NCBI GenBank assembly: GCA_022818135.1
Contig: JAFMSR010000017.1
Location: 15,487,966 to 15,551,965 of the forward strand
From: Saxidomus purpurata
Lineage: Eukaryota; Mollusca; Bivalvia; Venerida; Veneridae
DNA: 64,000 nt
Direction: 5' to 3'
Below the pieces are notes generated by a model. It saw only the letters and a program-made list of their open reading frames with translations. It was not told the origin of the DNA and made no database searches. Positions 33,810 to 45,900 of this stretch are shown piece after piece; position 1 is the stretch's first letter, and each line of letters opens with the position of its first letter. The position numbers and the translations under genes are program-made.

Positions 33810-34774
33810 CACGGACCTATATACACCACAGATGCTTGGGGTATGGACTCGCCACCCAATCTATACTTGTCCCATGTTGTACGGAACGTATATAAATACA
33901 AGATTTGAAACAACTGAAAACTCCAATCGCATATTTAAGGCATTTCGTGTAAATAAGGAATAACTAACCGGTTTTTCCGATGCAAAACAATATTCTGAAT
34001 AAAATCCCACTCCAAATTGCATCGAATACGGTTGAATTAAGAGAATTTCGAGGAAAAACACTTCTGTCACTTGCGCACAAATCAGATTTAGTATATACAT
34101 GAAGTTATAAAATAGGTTCCCCGCATCGCAGTATATGAAATAGCGTGCGCGGGGTACCATTACGTTTACAGCGGGGATGTGGGAATGCTATATATAGCGG
34201 TAAATTTTAAAGCAGATTTATAAATAAAACGATTGGTTACATTTTTTCGAATCGTTACTATTTTTAGAAACAGTATAGGTGAGATGTGATAGAGGAAATC
34301 GATTTGTTTCAAATCTTGTATTTATATACATTGTCACCATAAACATGTGATCAGTAGGTAAGTAGAATAAGGACTTGCATTTGTAATTGGTTAGCTAACA
34401 CGCAGTTGTATGTATATAAGGTACTGCGGTGAGCAGGGGCGAGGGTCAGACCTAAGGGGATGAGGTCCAGACCCCAAGCATCTGTGATATACACATGTGT
34501 ATAGGTCCGTGTTGAAATGAAAGATCTTTATTAGAAAAAAATATTACTTTTCTTTTTTTGTATTTAAATAGTTCGATAAATTTTAGCGTTATTTTTGTTC
34601 AAGTTCTTTTGACAGTTAAACAACTTATCTGCTTTCCAGTTACGAAAATTCCCATGAGTGAATGAAAATAAAAACAGAAACTAGAAAATCTTTAAAATCT
34701 TTTTTATTTGCTATATCATTACATGGATGAAAAAAACATATAACATATTAACATAATGTGTATATAGGTCCGTG
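33810..34774. mobile_element. TIR element with nested second right end
   Basis: CACGGACCTATATACAC (33810-33826) is perfectly inverted at 34758-34774. A second, 2-bp-shorter version closes at 34497-34511. Inside, CACAGATGCTTGGGGT... is inverted at 34471-34486, and this inner unit matches the element at 852-1589 in opposite orientation. Confidence 0.72.
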
Positions 34775-35064
34775 ACAGAGGTAATGATCATTTTATGTAG
34801 TAAAAAAGGGTTCGCTGATGTTTACCGCGCACATTTTATATAGAAACCTGCCCCAGTGCCCATCTCCCAGCCATGTTTAAAAACATGCGCGGCGTCTTTG
34901 ATGCCTTGCATCAAAATTCGTCTTGTATTTCCTTTACGTATACGACGCAAAATAAGTTAGGAATCATTGAATCAAACTACAATAACTTTTCTAACACTAC
35001 CTCTATGAAATATAGTCTCAGGCTTAAAGTATAGACGTTTGTACTCCGTTATAGCACAAGAGTA

Positions 35065-35065
35065 C

Positions 35066-35096
<31 letters not shown>

Positions 35097-35133
35097 TGAT
35101 GATGATGATAATAATAATAATAATAATAATAAT
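35065..35133 (+). repeat. AAT/ATG trinucleotide microsatellite
   Basis: (TAA)n interrupted by (TGA)n and returning to (TAA)n over about 68 bp. Confidence 0.85.
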
Positions 35134-35828
35134 TTCATTTGAAGTCGGCAACTAACATAAGCTCATGCGAGCTTTGGAACCGACAGCGCGGATGTTGGCG
35201 TATGGTGGTCTTTCTGTGGGAGGAAACCCACCTGTCCACCTGCATAATAGAGTAGCAGCAGTCTAAGCACTAGAAACCAGGTATCAAACAGGGCTGAAAA
35301 TTGACTTGGTGGGTGGGACATATCAACTTTGAAATTCAGTTACAAAAGTTAACTGGAATTTAAAAAGATATGTGCGCATTGCATTGAAACCGACGTGTAC
35401 TTAAGAATGTGCAATAATAAACAGCCAAGTGTATGGCTATTGTGACCATGCAGTTACTTAAAGTTACAAGTTTTCAAGTCTGTGACTACCACTGAAAACA
35501 GCTTTTCAAAATTATGTAAATGAGTTAAGTTTGTAGGCCTCTATTTGCCAAAGGTACATCATTAAAGGGGTACTCCCTACATATAGCAGATTATATTCTC
35601 CTATCATAATAATGGACTAAATTAAGTGGGACTAAAATGATAAATAAGTACAATGTTAAAGCATAACATATATCGAAATTGCCTCATTTTAGCACAAATA
35701 GTCAACATAGAGACTTTCTGTAATACATCGCTATCCATCCATTAAGTGTACAATAACAACTTTACATAGGTTACCGAATGTTTTACGGTACAGAAACATA
35801 TTTTAAAATGCTGATTTTACCGATGATG

Positions 35829-36115
35829 TCAGCCCGGTTAGCTCAAGAGGTAGAGCACAATACTTGTTATCTCGGGGTTGTGGGTTCGATTCCCGGGGCT
35901 GACCAACAAGAATTGCTAACAGTCTTTTGAATGAGACTTAAAACCGAGGTCCTAACATGTATGGGTGCTTTACACCTGGCATATAAAAGAACCGGGGGTG
36001 ACTCTGGAATTGGGACGTTTTCTGTATATTGCACTATCCTCCGAAAACCTAAAATAACTAACCTCTTCTAGGGGCGTTGGTCATATGGATTATCCGGTAC
36101 CGACGATTAAACTCT
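35829..36115 (+). mobile_element. tRNA-headed SINE
   Basis: 35829-35904 resembles a tRNA: D arm GCTCAAGAGGTAGAGC, anticodon-loop-like region, B box GGTTCGATTCC and a terminal GGCTGACCA that pairs with the leading GTCAGCC. The body continues with GGTGCTTTACACCTGGC and a tail near 36110. It differs from the SINE family at 1837/15820/49118. It could be mistaken for a functional tRNA, but the anticodon arm does not fold well. Confidence 0.6.
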
Positions 36116-37240
36116 TATAACACACACATGATGACTGGAGTGTATAGGTTATTTATTTTAACTTAATTAAAAATACTTGCAAATGCTCAATTAATCATTC
36201 GTAAGTTATTCAATTGGATAACAGTTTTAGGGAGTGTCTCTTTAAGAACGCGCTACACAAGCAGCGGTTTGAGCCTTCTTGATAAAAGTTGATGCATGCC
36301 TTTGTGTCTTTTCATAGGGATTTTTTTCAAGGTACATTTGATCAACTTTCCAGTAAATCTTACCTCAAACAGGAGATGCCTCGTCCTGAACTTATTTTTA
36401 GTAATATATATTAATATATTAATATATGGTTAATATATTGTTAAGATTAGATACGTCGTTAAATAAAGATACGTTTATAAGATGTTGTTAGATGTGTACT
36501 CGTTTATAAATATATACTTTGATATGCTGTTGAATAGATATATGTTTATATTTATGCTGTTAAATAGATATACGTTTTAATATCTGTGCTATGCGTACAT
36601 GTACATGTATACAATTAAAGTCTTGTTCAGTTACATTACATTGATTATTTCATACTTATTGTTTTCTAGTATCCGGTAAGGGTAAGAACACCGTAGAGCA
36701 TTCGAAATGAAATTTTAGCTCATCTGAGTTCAAGCATTAGGACACATGTACTCATAAGATGCAGTGTTTGGGCCCCAGCTACGTTACTGCCATTGCTCAT
36801 AGTGAAATTTTCTGACCACTTGATGTCGTCAGTTTCTACTACATTTTCTCAAATCATTTCGTCCCATTGCACATAGTAGCCGTAAGCGCTAAAAGTAATA
36901 CGAGGGCCACGATGGCCCTACATCGCTCACCTGAGAAAAAGTGCATTTGCCTGGTGGGTGTGGTCAATTTTGACTCCAGAGGCATGATTTGAACAAAGTA
37001 TGTGAAAAACCACTAGACAATGTTATTTCTATTACAAACGAACCCCTGGGCAGGGTACATTTTGACCCTGGTGGCATGATTTTAACACACATAAAAGAGG
37101 TCCACTAGACACGGTTCTTCTTGCATATCAGTTCAGCATTTCCGGTGATTTCACCCATGCCGAAAAATTCGTTCTTGCATACCAGATGGGGATATCTGCA
37201 GTTTTTACCAGTGCTGGAAAATCTCATCATTTTGATAAGT

Positions 37241-37442
37241 TTGCATTTAGAAATCTACTTTAAAGTGCAAGACGGTATGCAAGAAAAAGTTTCCATCATG
37301 AGACACTTGGCTCAGATGGAAATATCCGTCATGGAGGGTAACTATTTTGCGGGAACTCGGCAGAGCCTCGTTCCCGCCAAAACAGTTACCCCCCGTGACG
37401 GATATTTCGATCTGAACCTCGTGCTCATGACAGAAACTATTA
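37241..37442. repeat. Foldback (hairpin) element, copy 1
   Basis: Arms of about 60 bp (about 37295-37356 and 37370-37431), including GAAATATCCGTCA, GGGTAACTATTTTGCGGGAA and their inverse complements, flank the loop CTCGGCAGAGCCTC. Arm identity is roughly 80 percent. An open frame through it arises from the symmetric arms. Confidence 0.75.
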
Positions 37443-37580
37443 GTCTGGCACCCCTCCTATGCCAGACGGCTCTCGTGAATTGCTTGTGACGTAGCGTTAT
37501 AAACATTGTGACGTCACTTTCCCAAACACTGCGTCTGAATTTCGTTTGTTTTTATATGAAAATGCATCATTTCGAGAAAT

Positions 37581-37782
37581 TTGAATTTAGAAATCTTCTT
37601 TAAAGTGCAAGCCGGTATGCAAGAAAAGGTTTCAATCATGAGGCACTTGGTTCAGATGGAAATATCCGTCACCTCGGGTAACTGTTTTGCGGGAACTCGG
37701 CAGAGCCTCGCTCCTACCAAAACAGTTACCCTCGATGACGGATATTTCGATCTGAACCTCGTGCTCATGACAGAAACTATTA
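37581..37782. repeat. Foldback element, copy 2, in tandem
   Basis: Same 200-bp unit as copy 1, offset by 340 bp and in the same orientation, with matching flanks (TTTAGAAATCT and CAGAAACTATTA). The arms have compensating as well as unmatched changes relative to copy 1. Confidence 0.75.
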
Positions 37783-38415
37783 ACACTAAATATCTAGGCT
37801 CTAAACCTTGTGGTTTTGGAGGAGCAGATTTTTAAATATTTTCCTATATACGTCTTTATAAAACAAGTGACCCCATGGACGGACCCAATATTGACCCCAG
37901 GGGCATAATTTGACATTCTTTCACGAAATCTACTTGGCAATGCTACATGCTAAATATCTAAGCTCTAGGCCCTGTCGTTCTGAGAAGAAGATGTTTAAAG
38001 TTTTTCCTATATATGCCTATGTAAAACTAATTTCCCACCGGGCAGGGTCAATTTTGACTCTGGGACAATCATGGTAGAGGTCCACTAGACAATGCTACAT
38101 GCAATATCTAAGCTCTAGGATTTGTGGTTTCAGAGAAGAAGATTTTTAAAGTTTTTCCTATGTTTTGCCATAGCAACCAGAGTACTGCATGGAATGAAAT
38201 TCTTTGAACAACTTATATGATCCATATTCAAAAATACAAACAACAGTAACATTTCAAAATCACGTGACAGTAAAAGGAAATTCAGGATGAAAACAGTATT
38301 AAATAACCAAAGTTGAACCAAATTTATCAGTAAATAATTAAGTGGAATTGGAATCCAATCGGGGTGAAAGCTAGTCTGCGAGATACAAGAAACATCTAAT
38401 TTGAAAATAAAATGT

Positions 38416-38690
38416 TGGATTGAAGACCTACAACTAACAACTGACGATCAATCTGAACTTTTAGAAGAGGGGAAATTGGATGCTGATCATAAATCATGGA
38501 AGAAGTAAGAAGCACCTTAGAAAACAAGTGTGGTCTGCAGTTAACTGAAAAAGAACCGTTCTTTATTGATTATGAAAATCGTTGAAAAACTAAATTACCC
38601 TTTGATCCTGTTAAACACTGAGGAACACTTGGTCGTGCATTTGTATCATGAGAGTGAAGTTTATTTGTTAGACAGTTTAGGGAATGACAG
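38416..38690 (+). pseudogene. Relic of a mobile-element protein with a Ulp1-like peptidase tail pattern
   Basis: WIEDLQLTTDDQSELLEEGK, then after a frame change LNTEEHLVVHLYHESEVYLL and DSLGN. The order 'WL.DL.LT' followed by 'H(W/L)V...YDSL' is seen in transposon-encoded proteins ending in a cysteine-peptidase-like domain. The usual HW is HL here, and stops interrupt it. The attribution is tentative. Confidence 0.3.
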
Positions 38691-39137
38691 AAATATATAT
38701 AGAATTTTCTAACGCACTACCCATGTAACGTAAACGTCGTTTCTGATTGTTTACGTCATTTGCGAATATCAAATGACGTAGGATATAATTATATAGTTGC
38801 AAGTTTATCAACGCATTTAAATACATTGTGCGTTAGAATGGGGTTATCTATATAGTCATTTTAACATTTGCAACCGTTAATATGGTTTTAAAAGGCGCAA
38901 ACAGTTTTAACAGACCCAGCCGTTAAAAATATTTGCGACCATTAAAAACCGTAAATACAGTCGCAAATATCAAAATTACAAAACTGTTTACCCTGTTATA
39001 CCTTAAGGACTTAAACTACAGCCGTCTCTAATTAACTTTGTCATTTACCAAGTGTCATTAAACAAACTACTAGTACTTCTATTGCCTCTGGTTTATTTGC
39101 AGTATCATTTACTACATTTTACTGTCGTAGGGAAACC

Positions 39138-39355
39138 TTATGCTGACACAATAGCGAAGAAAAAGAACATAACCAGTTTGGAGACCAAACGCCGGTTTTC
39201 AATGGTGCTCCAGCCAAGAGTGCTCATATTAGTATAAATTGCATAACCATTTTTGACCCATCTGATTGTGGGTCGCTGGACCATTTCCAGCTTAGGAAAT
39301 ATTATGTATATTGACCTATGTTTGTGGCGACCATACATTTGACGAATACTGTAAT
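39138..39355 (-). mobile_element. Non-LTR retrotransposon fragment, C-terminal reverse-transcriptase region
   Basis: Minus-strand translation has YSSNVWSP, then KLEMVQRPTIRWVKNGY and STLGWSTIENRRLVSKLVMF, matching the conserved 'YaSsVWsP...lE.VQrrA.R.v...LgW..L..RR...rl.mf' block of Jockey/CR1-type elements. A frame change and stops are present. It lies 620 bp upstream of the RFC1 start. Confidence 0.7.
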
Positions 39356-39642
39356 TTTGGTCTGGCTATTTTTTGAATGTTTTTTAAGAAAGTGATTTGA
39401 TATTTTCATGTTTTGTTTTGATGTCATGTATAATTAAGGAAGCTAGCTAGTGTTCTGTTTGCGTTTGTTGATATTCTGGAGATGCGTGTATTCCAGCTGA
39501 GGTCTTTGCTAATGTTTCCTTTCAAATTCAGACTTTATAATTTTAGAGCTATAATATAGATAAACTACATATTCGATTTATTTGGTATAATATATAGATC
39601 TGTTCTATGAAACACTCGTATTTAAATTTCGCTATCTTCAAA

Positions 39643-39666
39643 CAGGGTCCGTATATACGGACCCTG
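39643..39666. repeat. Perfect 24-bp palindrome upstream of RFC1
   Basis: CAGGGTCCGTAT followed by its exact inverse complement, no spacer. It lies 312 bp before the RFC1 ATG. It could be a regulatory dyad or a closed-up remnant of a TIR element, since GGTCCGT...ATA words also occur in the TIR at 33810. Confidence 0.85.
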
Positions 39667-39875
39667 CTTCAAATGAAAATTATTTTTTTAAAAATAGTAA
39701 CATATTAACATTTATCTAGATAAAAAGACAAAGCATAATTAACACATTTGAAAAAATAGATTATACAATTTTTTTAAGAACCAATAAATCGCAAACTTCA
39801 TTCTTCTAGATTGCTACAAAATCCTGTTTTGTTTATTTTGAATGTACAGTTCGTTGGCAGAGTATACCGTCCCGA

Positions 39876-39905
39876 CGCATGCGCAATACGTTATTTGGCG
39901 CGAAA
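39876..39905 (+). promoter_or_regulatory. RFC1 proximal promoter: E2F palindrome and NRF-1-like site
   Basis: TTTGGCGCGAAA (39894-39905) is a full palindromic E2F/DP consensus, ending 72 bp upstream of the RFC1 start codon. Just upstream, CGCATGCGCA (39876-39885) covers 10 of 12 positions of the NRF-1 motif. No TATA box is seen nearby. E2F control is standard for S-phase replication genes, so expression tied to G1/S entry is expected. Binding is inferred from sequence only. Confidence 0.7.
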
Positions 39906-39977
39906 TGTACACAAAACAAAAAATACGCTAGGTTTGCACTTTGGCAGCGTTGACAAAGCATATTACAATTTGACAAC

Positions 39978-39980
39978 ATG
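39978..39980 (+). CDS. RFC1: RFC1 exon 1 coding part: the start codon only
   Basis: ATG is followed at once by the donor GTAAGA, and the next exon opens GATATTAGGAATTTC, giving MDIRNFF, the conserved RFC1 N-terminus. The intron therefore splits the PIP-like box after the initiator methionine. Intron 1 is 2.7 kb (39981-42720). Confidence 0.85.
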
Positions 39981-42900
39981 GTAAGACAACGAGAAATGTA
40001 ATCAATGTAAACAGTTACTAGTTTAAGGCGCCACTTTTTCCTCGATCCACACAGTCGCATTACTTTTTAAAACTATTTGTGGGTGGGGTACGAATCGTGT
40101 TAAATAATTTAGTGGATAATTTACCCATTACCAGTATTTAGCACACATCCAACATCATTGTTATAGGGAATCTGACATGTAAAGGAGCAAAGAACACTCT
40201 TAAAAGCAGTAAATAGACCTGAGAACTGCTTTATTTATCATGAATGTTACACTAATGTCTAACTTAGGTTCATGTGAAGTGTTTGAAATGATCACCAACA
40301 TGAATTTTGGCCTTCAGATATTTAGAACGTAGGCCTACAAGCAAAACAACATATTTCATGCAGTAAAATGTTCCAGAAAAATCTGTTAAATGCATTCTGT
40401 AGTGAATGAGAAATGTTGATTGTGCTTCATACATCACATACTTTGAGTACCTAGGGTCATTTATGTAGAAAACACCAAAATTCTCTATTTCAAATATCAT
40501 TTCTCAAAATTTATTCTTGTCATGTGGGTAATATACTAATCTAGGTACTCTTGAGTAAAAAAAAACCAACAATAATGGCTCAATGCAAAATGCCTACAAT
40601 TCATCTGCTTTTTTCTCCTTTACTTTCAGGCCCCCCCCCCCCAAAAACCCCCCAGAAAGAAGGGGGGGGGGGGGGGGGGGGGTTTAAAAAAATTTTCTTT
40701 AATATGTCATCACTTTCGTAAATATTAGTAAATCACGCCCAAAATAAATATCGCACACAAAATCCCATTTGAATGGCAAAAATGCCCTAGAATAGGTTCA
40801 GCTGGAATCCCTTAGTAAAAATAGATCATGGAAATTCTACTTTCTCAGCCAATCGATCGCCATAACTTGTGGTGAGTTTACGAACAAAGTTCTAGTCCGC
40901 GTTTATGTAAATTATTGCATTTAATATATGCATCAGTGTTCCCAAAGCTCGCCACGTTTAAAATTTTCTTCCATGTAAGAAAACTTGATGGTTTTTGATT
41001 GATATTGAATGTAAAAAAATAAGAATTGATAAAAATTGACCAATGATTGATAGTTTACGAGCGTTTTAAAGTTCAGAAATAATGGACCAATTTGTCACCA
41101 TGTAGCGCTGAAGAAATCGCCTTTTAGACCAACTTTGATTTTTTGTCATGCGATTCTAACGATATTTGAATATGCTTACGAAACGACCAATAGTGTCCAT
41201 TTCTTATTTAAAGTGTCTGGGAAGTTAAAATCGTTTGTTTACATAAATTTGTACCACCATTCCGAAACAAACATCTGTATTGCTGAATAACGAAGTTATA
41301 CGCTCTGAAACTCAAAGCCTCGATAGCGCAGTGTTACGTATCCCGGCTTGGCACGCGGGAGATCAGAGATCGAAACCTCGTCGTGTAAATTTTATTTATA
41401 TAATGGGAACAGATTAATTTATATTGTCATTCATTCATCTATGTTATGCTTAAAACACGTTTGGCTGATTCAAAAACGTAACAAATAAATTTGAATATAT
41501 GGGTTGGGTTAAACGTCTGCGCATGCTCTGTGTGTGCGTAATGTTTACATCCGGTCGTAGCATACGGATAGAGTGCTTACTTTGTTAGTGCGTTGACTTC
41601 ATAAAATATAGACGTGTTTCATATTTTAATGCTCTGGGAAATAATATTAGCACTTATCGTATATTTAACTTATAGTTAAAAGTCGTAAAACGTACCCGAA
41701 ACGGTTTCAGAACAAGTGGTTGTCGGGGGTTGTAAAAATTTTCAAAAAAAGCAGCACTTGTCCATCTTATAATTTTCATACCCCCAAAAATTGAGATTTA
41801 CCCCCACTTTTTGTGTCCAGGGGTAAGTATACCCTTGAAAAAAATACTGAGTGGGAACACTGATGCATGATAATGTTTTGTAAACTTAAATGTTTTATAA
41901 ATTATTTTCTCATAAATTTATCGAATTGATTTGATATAAAAGACACAATAAAGAACAAAAACTGGTTACATAAATCTAATATCGACTTTATCATAAAAGT
42001 AGGTGGCATTTAACTTTTTCAAATTGTAAGGTATACACAATTATCTAGTACTGTACTGAATATCCTACTGGCCAATATGTATCGATATGTATTGCAATAT
42101 GAAAATTGCATATTGGGATATATTGCAATACATTATTTGGGGGCAATACTCACCCCTATTTCTGGGACTCCCAAATATATTATGGGACTCTTAAAAATGC
42201 AGCGATGAGAGTCCTTGGTCCAAAGGGGAAATTTTCTTGCCCAAAGGAATTTCTGCTGCAGCTATATAGTAAAAAAAACCTGAAATTATAATTTTTGAGA
42301 ACGTCCAATATTTTGAATAAAGGAGTTTGATGCTTTATACATAATCAGGTCTAAGTACAAAGTAAGTGATGTTCTGGAAGCAATGAAAACATTTATAAAT
42401 TTATGAACTATTTGCTGTTTAAACTTAATCTGCCTTTGTGAACAATTTGGTGTACATGCAATGAGGGAGCAATTTGTTGATAAAGTATATAACTTTCAAG
42501 TTCGGGACCATTTCAAACACTTTACATGAACCTTAAGATTTTCCTGTCTCCAAGTTTGTCTATTAAAAATTACAGTCTGAGTCAACTGAAATCAGTCAAA
42601 AAAATCTGCCTACCTATCTAGTACCAAGCCTATTTTTTTGGCAGTGTAACCTGAAGCACACCTATTTTCTTTAAGCCTTGCCCTAATTAACATACATTAA
42701 CAAATATGTTTTATTTGTAGGATATTAGGAATTTCTTTGGCCCTGCAGCAGGAAAGAAGACAGGAGGCAGTAGTACAGCAAAGATTCAAGAAAAAGACAG
42801 GAATGACAGTGGACTGACAAAGATTAAAAATGGCAAAGATAAACATAAAGAACTTTCTGTTACATCTAAAGTCAAAACTGAAGACAGTGATGTAAATGGT

Positions 42901-45900
42901 AACAGGAAAGGTGAAAAAGATACGAAAAAGACAAAAGAAACAAAAAACAGAGACAGAAGTAGAGATAAAACCGACAGTAAACAAAAGGAGAAAAATAAAC
43001 AACCAAAGAAGAAGAAAGGTTCATATGAGAGTGAAGAAGTCATAGAAATCGAGGAAGATTCTTTGCCAGAAAAGCCTGTGAAGAAAGATGGAAAGAAGGA
43101 AAAAGTGAAGAAGACGCTTGACAAAAGTTTATCAGATAAAGATGAAATTGATGGAGAATCTGTGGCTAAGAAGAACAGAGGGAAGAAGAGAAAGAAACAG
43201 GTAATTTAAGAGTCTGTTTGATGTCTACAGGTCTATGGCCTTGAAAAAATATAGTCTGTTTCCTGTAACCTTATTGACCTTCCTTTTTAACCCCTGACCC
43301 AAATTTTGTGTGACCCTGAAAAAAATTAACATGAACATGTCTATTTCAACAAGATTTGATGTTGTCTGCGTTCAGAGAACATTTTTTTATTGATTTCTAA
43401 CATAAATATTACACCAAAGACCTAGTAATAGCTGAATACTGTTGTGGGTACCCATCAACATGTACAAGTTCATAAAAAAATCCCTACCTACCTACCGATC
43501 CATCTTTTTCCAGCATGTTATGTTCTGGAAACAGACTGATTTTATTTTTAGGCCTTAAAACCTTGTCAATGTTGTATATGAAGTTTTTTCGTATATTAAA
43601 CATTGTATAAATGCCCCCTCTCTCCCAATTAAAAGATATAGAAACGAATGCTGCATACTATTACTAAAATGCCTACAATTAGTGTAAACTGCCTCTGTTT
43701 CTAAATAGAAGTTATTAAAGTACAATATAAAGTTAAGACTTGATATTTTAATTAAATGAACTGCATTAAGAAGTCTTAAATAGAAGAAATTGAATGTGGT
43801 TATTTATTTTTTGATGTGTGTAGGAATATAATGGAGTATATAGCACAGAAAGTCACAGCAGTCAAAGATAAATTAATTTTTTTCATTGTAAGGTCTCAAG
43901 TGATGAAGACTTCGTTGAGGTAAAAGTTGTTGATGATGATGAAGATGATGAAATGGTTGTTAGAAAGTCTAAAAACATGAAGAAAAAAGGAAAGAAGATT
44001 CAAAGACTTCTAGAGTCAGGTAATCATAAACATAGAGACTTCTTCAGCATGCTAACACAGGGGATAGCTTAATTTACTTTTATTTAGGAGTCACCTTGGC
44101 CCCTTACTTCTGAAATTTTAGGGACCCAGCGTATTTTGGACTTGGTTGTTCAAGGCATCGGTTTGTAGGGACATAGGCTGCTTGATGAAAGATACTTTCA
44201 GTGTTTTTTTTCGGGCCTTTTTTTCATTCCCCTCCAAAATGAATATATATTTTCCCCCATTTTTGACAAAAAATTCCCCTCAAAATGTTGAATATTTAAT
44301 CAAGAGATGGCCAAACTTGGTTTAAAACATAAGTTTTCATAAATTAAAACACTTCAGAATCATTTCTTGCAACTATTGGATACCTTTCATGAGAAATAGT
44401 CACCTGAACATCGCCGATTTTTCGTTTGTCACCTATTATGGTGACCCTGATTTTTGTTATTTTTTCAAGGGAAACGGTGCCCCAAAGATTAAAAAAGACA
44501 CTAAAACAATGTCTTCAATTGAAAAAAGCAGTATTACTTATTATTCACATGTGTTTTAACACCAGTGTTTAACATACTTGATAGTTTTGGTTCTTTTTTT
44601 TTACATTTTTAAACAGTATATTTTATACATTTCTAAAAAATTCCCCAAATCAGGCAAAATGACTAAAAATTCCCCTCCTGATGGGCCCCGCCACCTTTCC
44701 CCTCAGACTGAAAAAAAACACTGACTTTGATTACCTGTTACTAAATATTCTTAAAAATACATACTCTTTCCATATATATACAATGAAAGGTTAAAAACTC
44801 CCAAACACCAAAGATTTTCCTGTTTTCTTCAGGTCTCTGGAATTATAACACTGTATAAAGGGTTTGGGAAATTTGTAGGTAGGGTTTGTTAGTGCAATCG
44901 AAAGGAAAAGCTGTACAAGTCTTACCTTACAATCATGACAATATTATTGGTGTGCAAAAGAATATATTTGATTTCTTCTTCTCCTGATAGATTCTGATGA
45001 AGAGCCGTTGCCAAAGGGAAAGAAGCAGAGAAAAACAAAAAAGGAGACAGTGGTTCATATAGGAGGCTCAGGTAGGTACTTTATTTGCTTCTTGTCTGCT
45101 CTGATATACAGTTGTATGCTACATGTATTGGAAATTTCGTAGGATTGTGAATGATGTTGCAGTATACTGAAGATGCTATATTATAGGTCAAAATCATTGA
45201 GAAGCCGGACATGGACTTAAAGTAGTGTTTAAGTCTTTTGTGTAGTTCAAACAAATATTTGAAATAAAGGATCAATTTCTGATTTGCTGATTGTAAATAC
45301 TGTACATTTATGATGTGTTACAAAGTGTTTAATGAGAAAAACACTTTGAAAATTTTATACCAGTCAGGTAACATGGGTGATCTGTGACTCGGAAATATTT
45401 TTTATAGAAGTAGTATTTGTTGATTTGATGCTGCACCTTTATAGCACTGAGTCAGCAGTTCCATAGTTGATAGTTTCTGTACATGTATGCAGAGTTTCTG
45501 TACATGTATGCAGAGTTTCTGTACATGTATGCAGAGTTTTTGTACATGCAGGCGAGTGCATAGAGGAGGAAGTTAAACCAAAGAGGACATTTATGGACAA
45601 CTTCCTCACAAGCCCTAGTCCCCATAAAGCTGTGAAGCAAAACACTGAGCCCAGGAAAGAGGAGAGGAAAGCGGTAAATGCGGCAGATTTCTTTGGCAGC
45701 TCACCGATGCATCGCGTAGAGCGGAAGATTATTCATGTAGAAAAAAGTCAGGAAAAGGTAAAATCTTTGTCGGGTGTTCTGATGGATTCTGTGCTAGAGG
45801 GGTTGATCTATCACCCTGTCAGCAACAAGTGATTCGCCCTGCAAAACCAGTGTCTAGATATTATCTGCACTGTTCACTATTAGATTTTTGTGATGAAAAA

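Larger units (their letters stand above)
36901..38210. mobile_element. Modular TIR-like element carrying two foldback insertions
   Basis: Left end GGGCCACGATGGCCCTACAT with TCGCTCACCTGAG; right part TTGCCATAGCAACCAGAGTA matches the inverse of 22228-22262. Units of the ~120-bp GGCAGGGTCAATTTTGAC module lie on both sides. The module is split by the foldback pair at 37241-37782. Confidence 0.6.

Noticed and set aside
35829..35904. Candidate functional tRNA gene
   Set aside because: Acceptor and T arms look tRNA-like, but the anticodon arm does not pair properly and SINE-body sequence follows directly, so it is called a SINE head.
37121..37835. Open frames of 122 and 84 codons
   Set aside because: They read through the hairpin arms of foldback elements. 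Both arms translate to unrelated sequence and no family matches.
42697..43124. Two minus-strand frames of about 100 codons rich in Phe/Ser
   Set aside because: They are the antisense of RFC1 exon 2, whose AAG/GAA codons read as CTT/TTC on the other strand.
45452..45645. Minus-strand repeat-coding frames (TCTETLH)n and (MYRNSAY)n
   Set aside because: Antisense readings of the 21-bp repeat before RFC1 exon 5.
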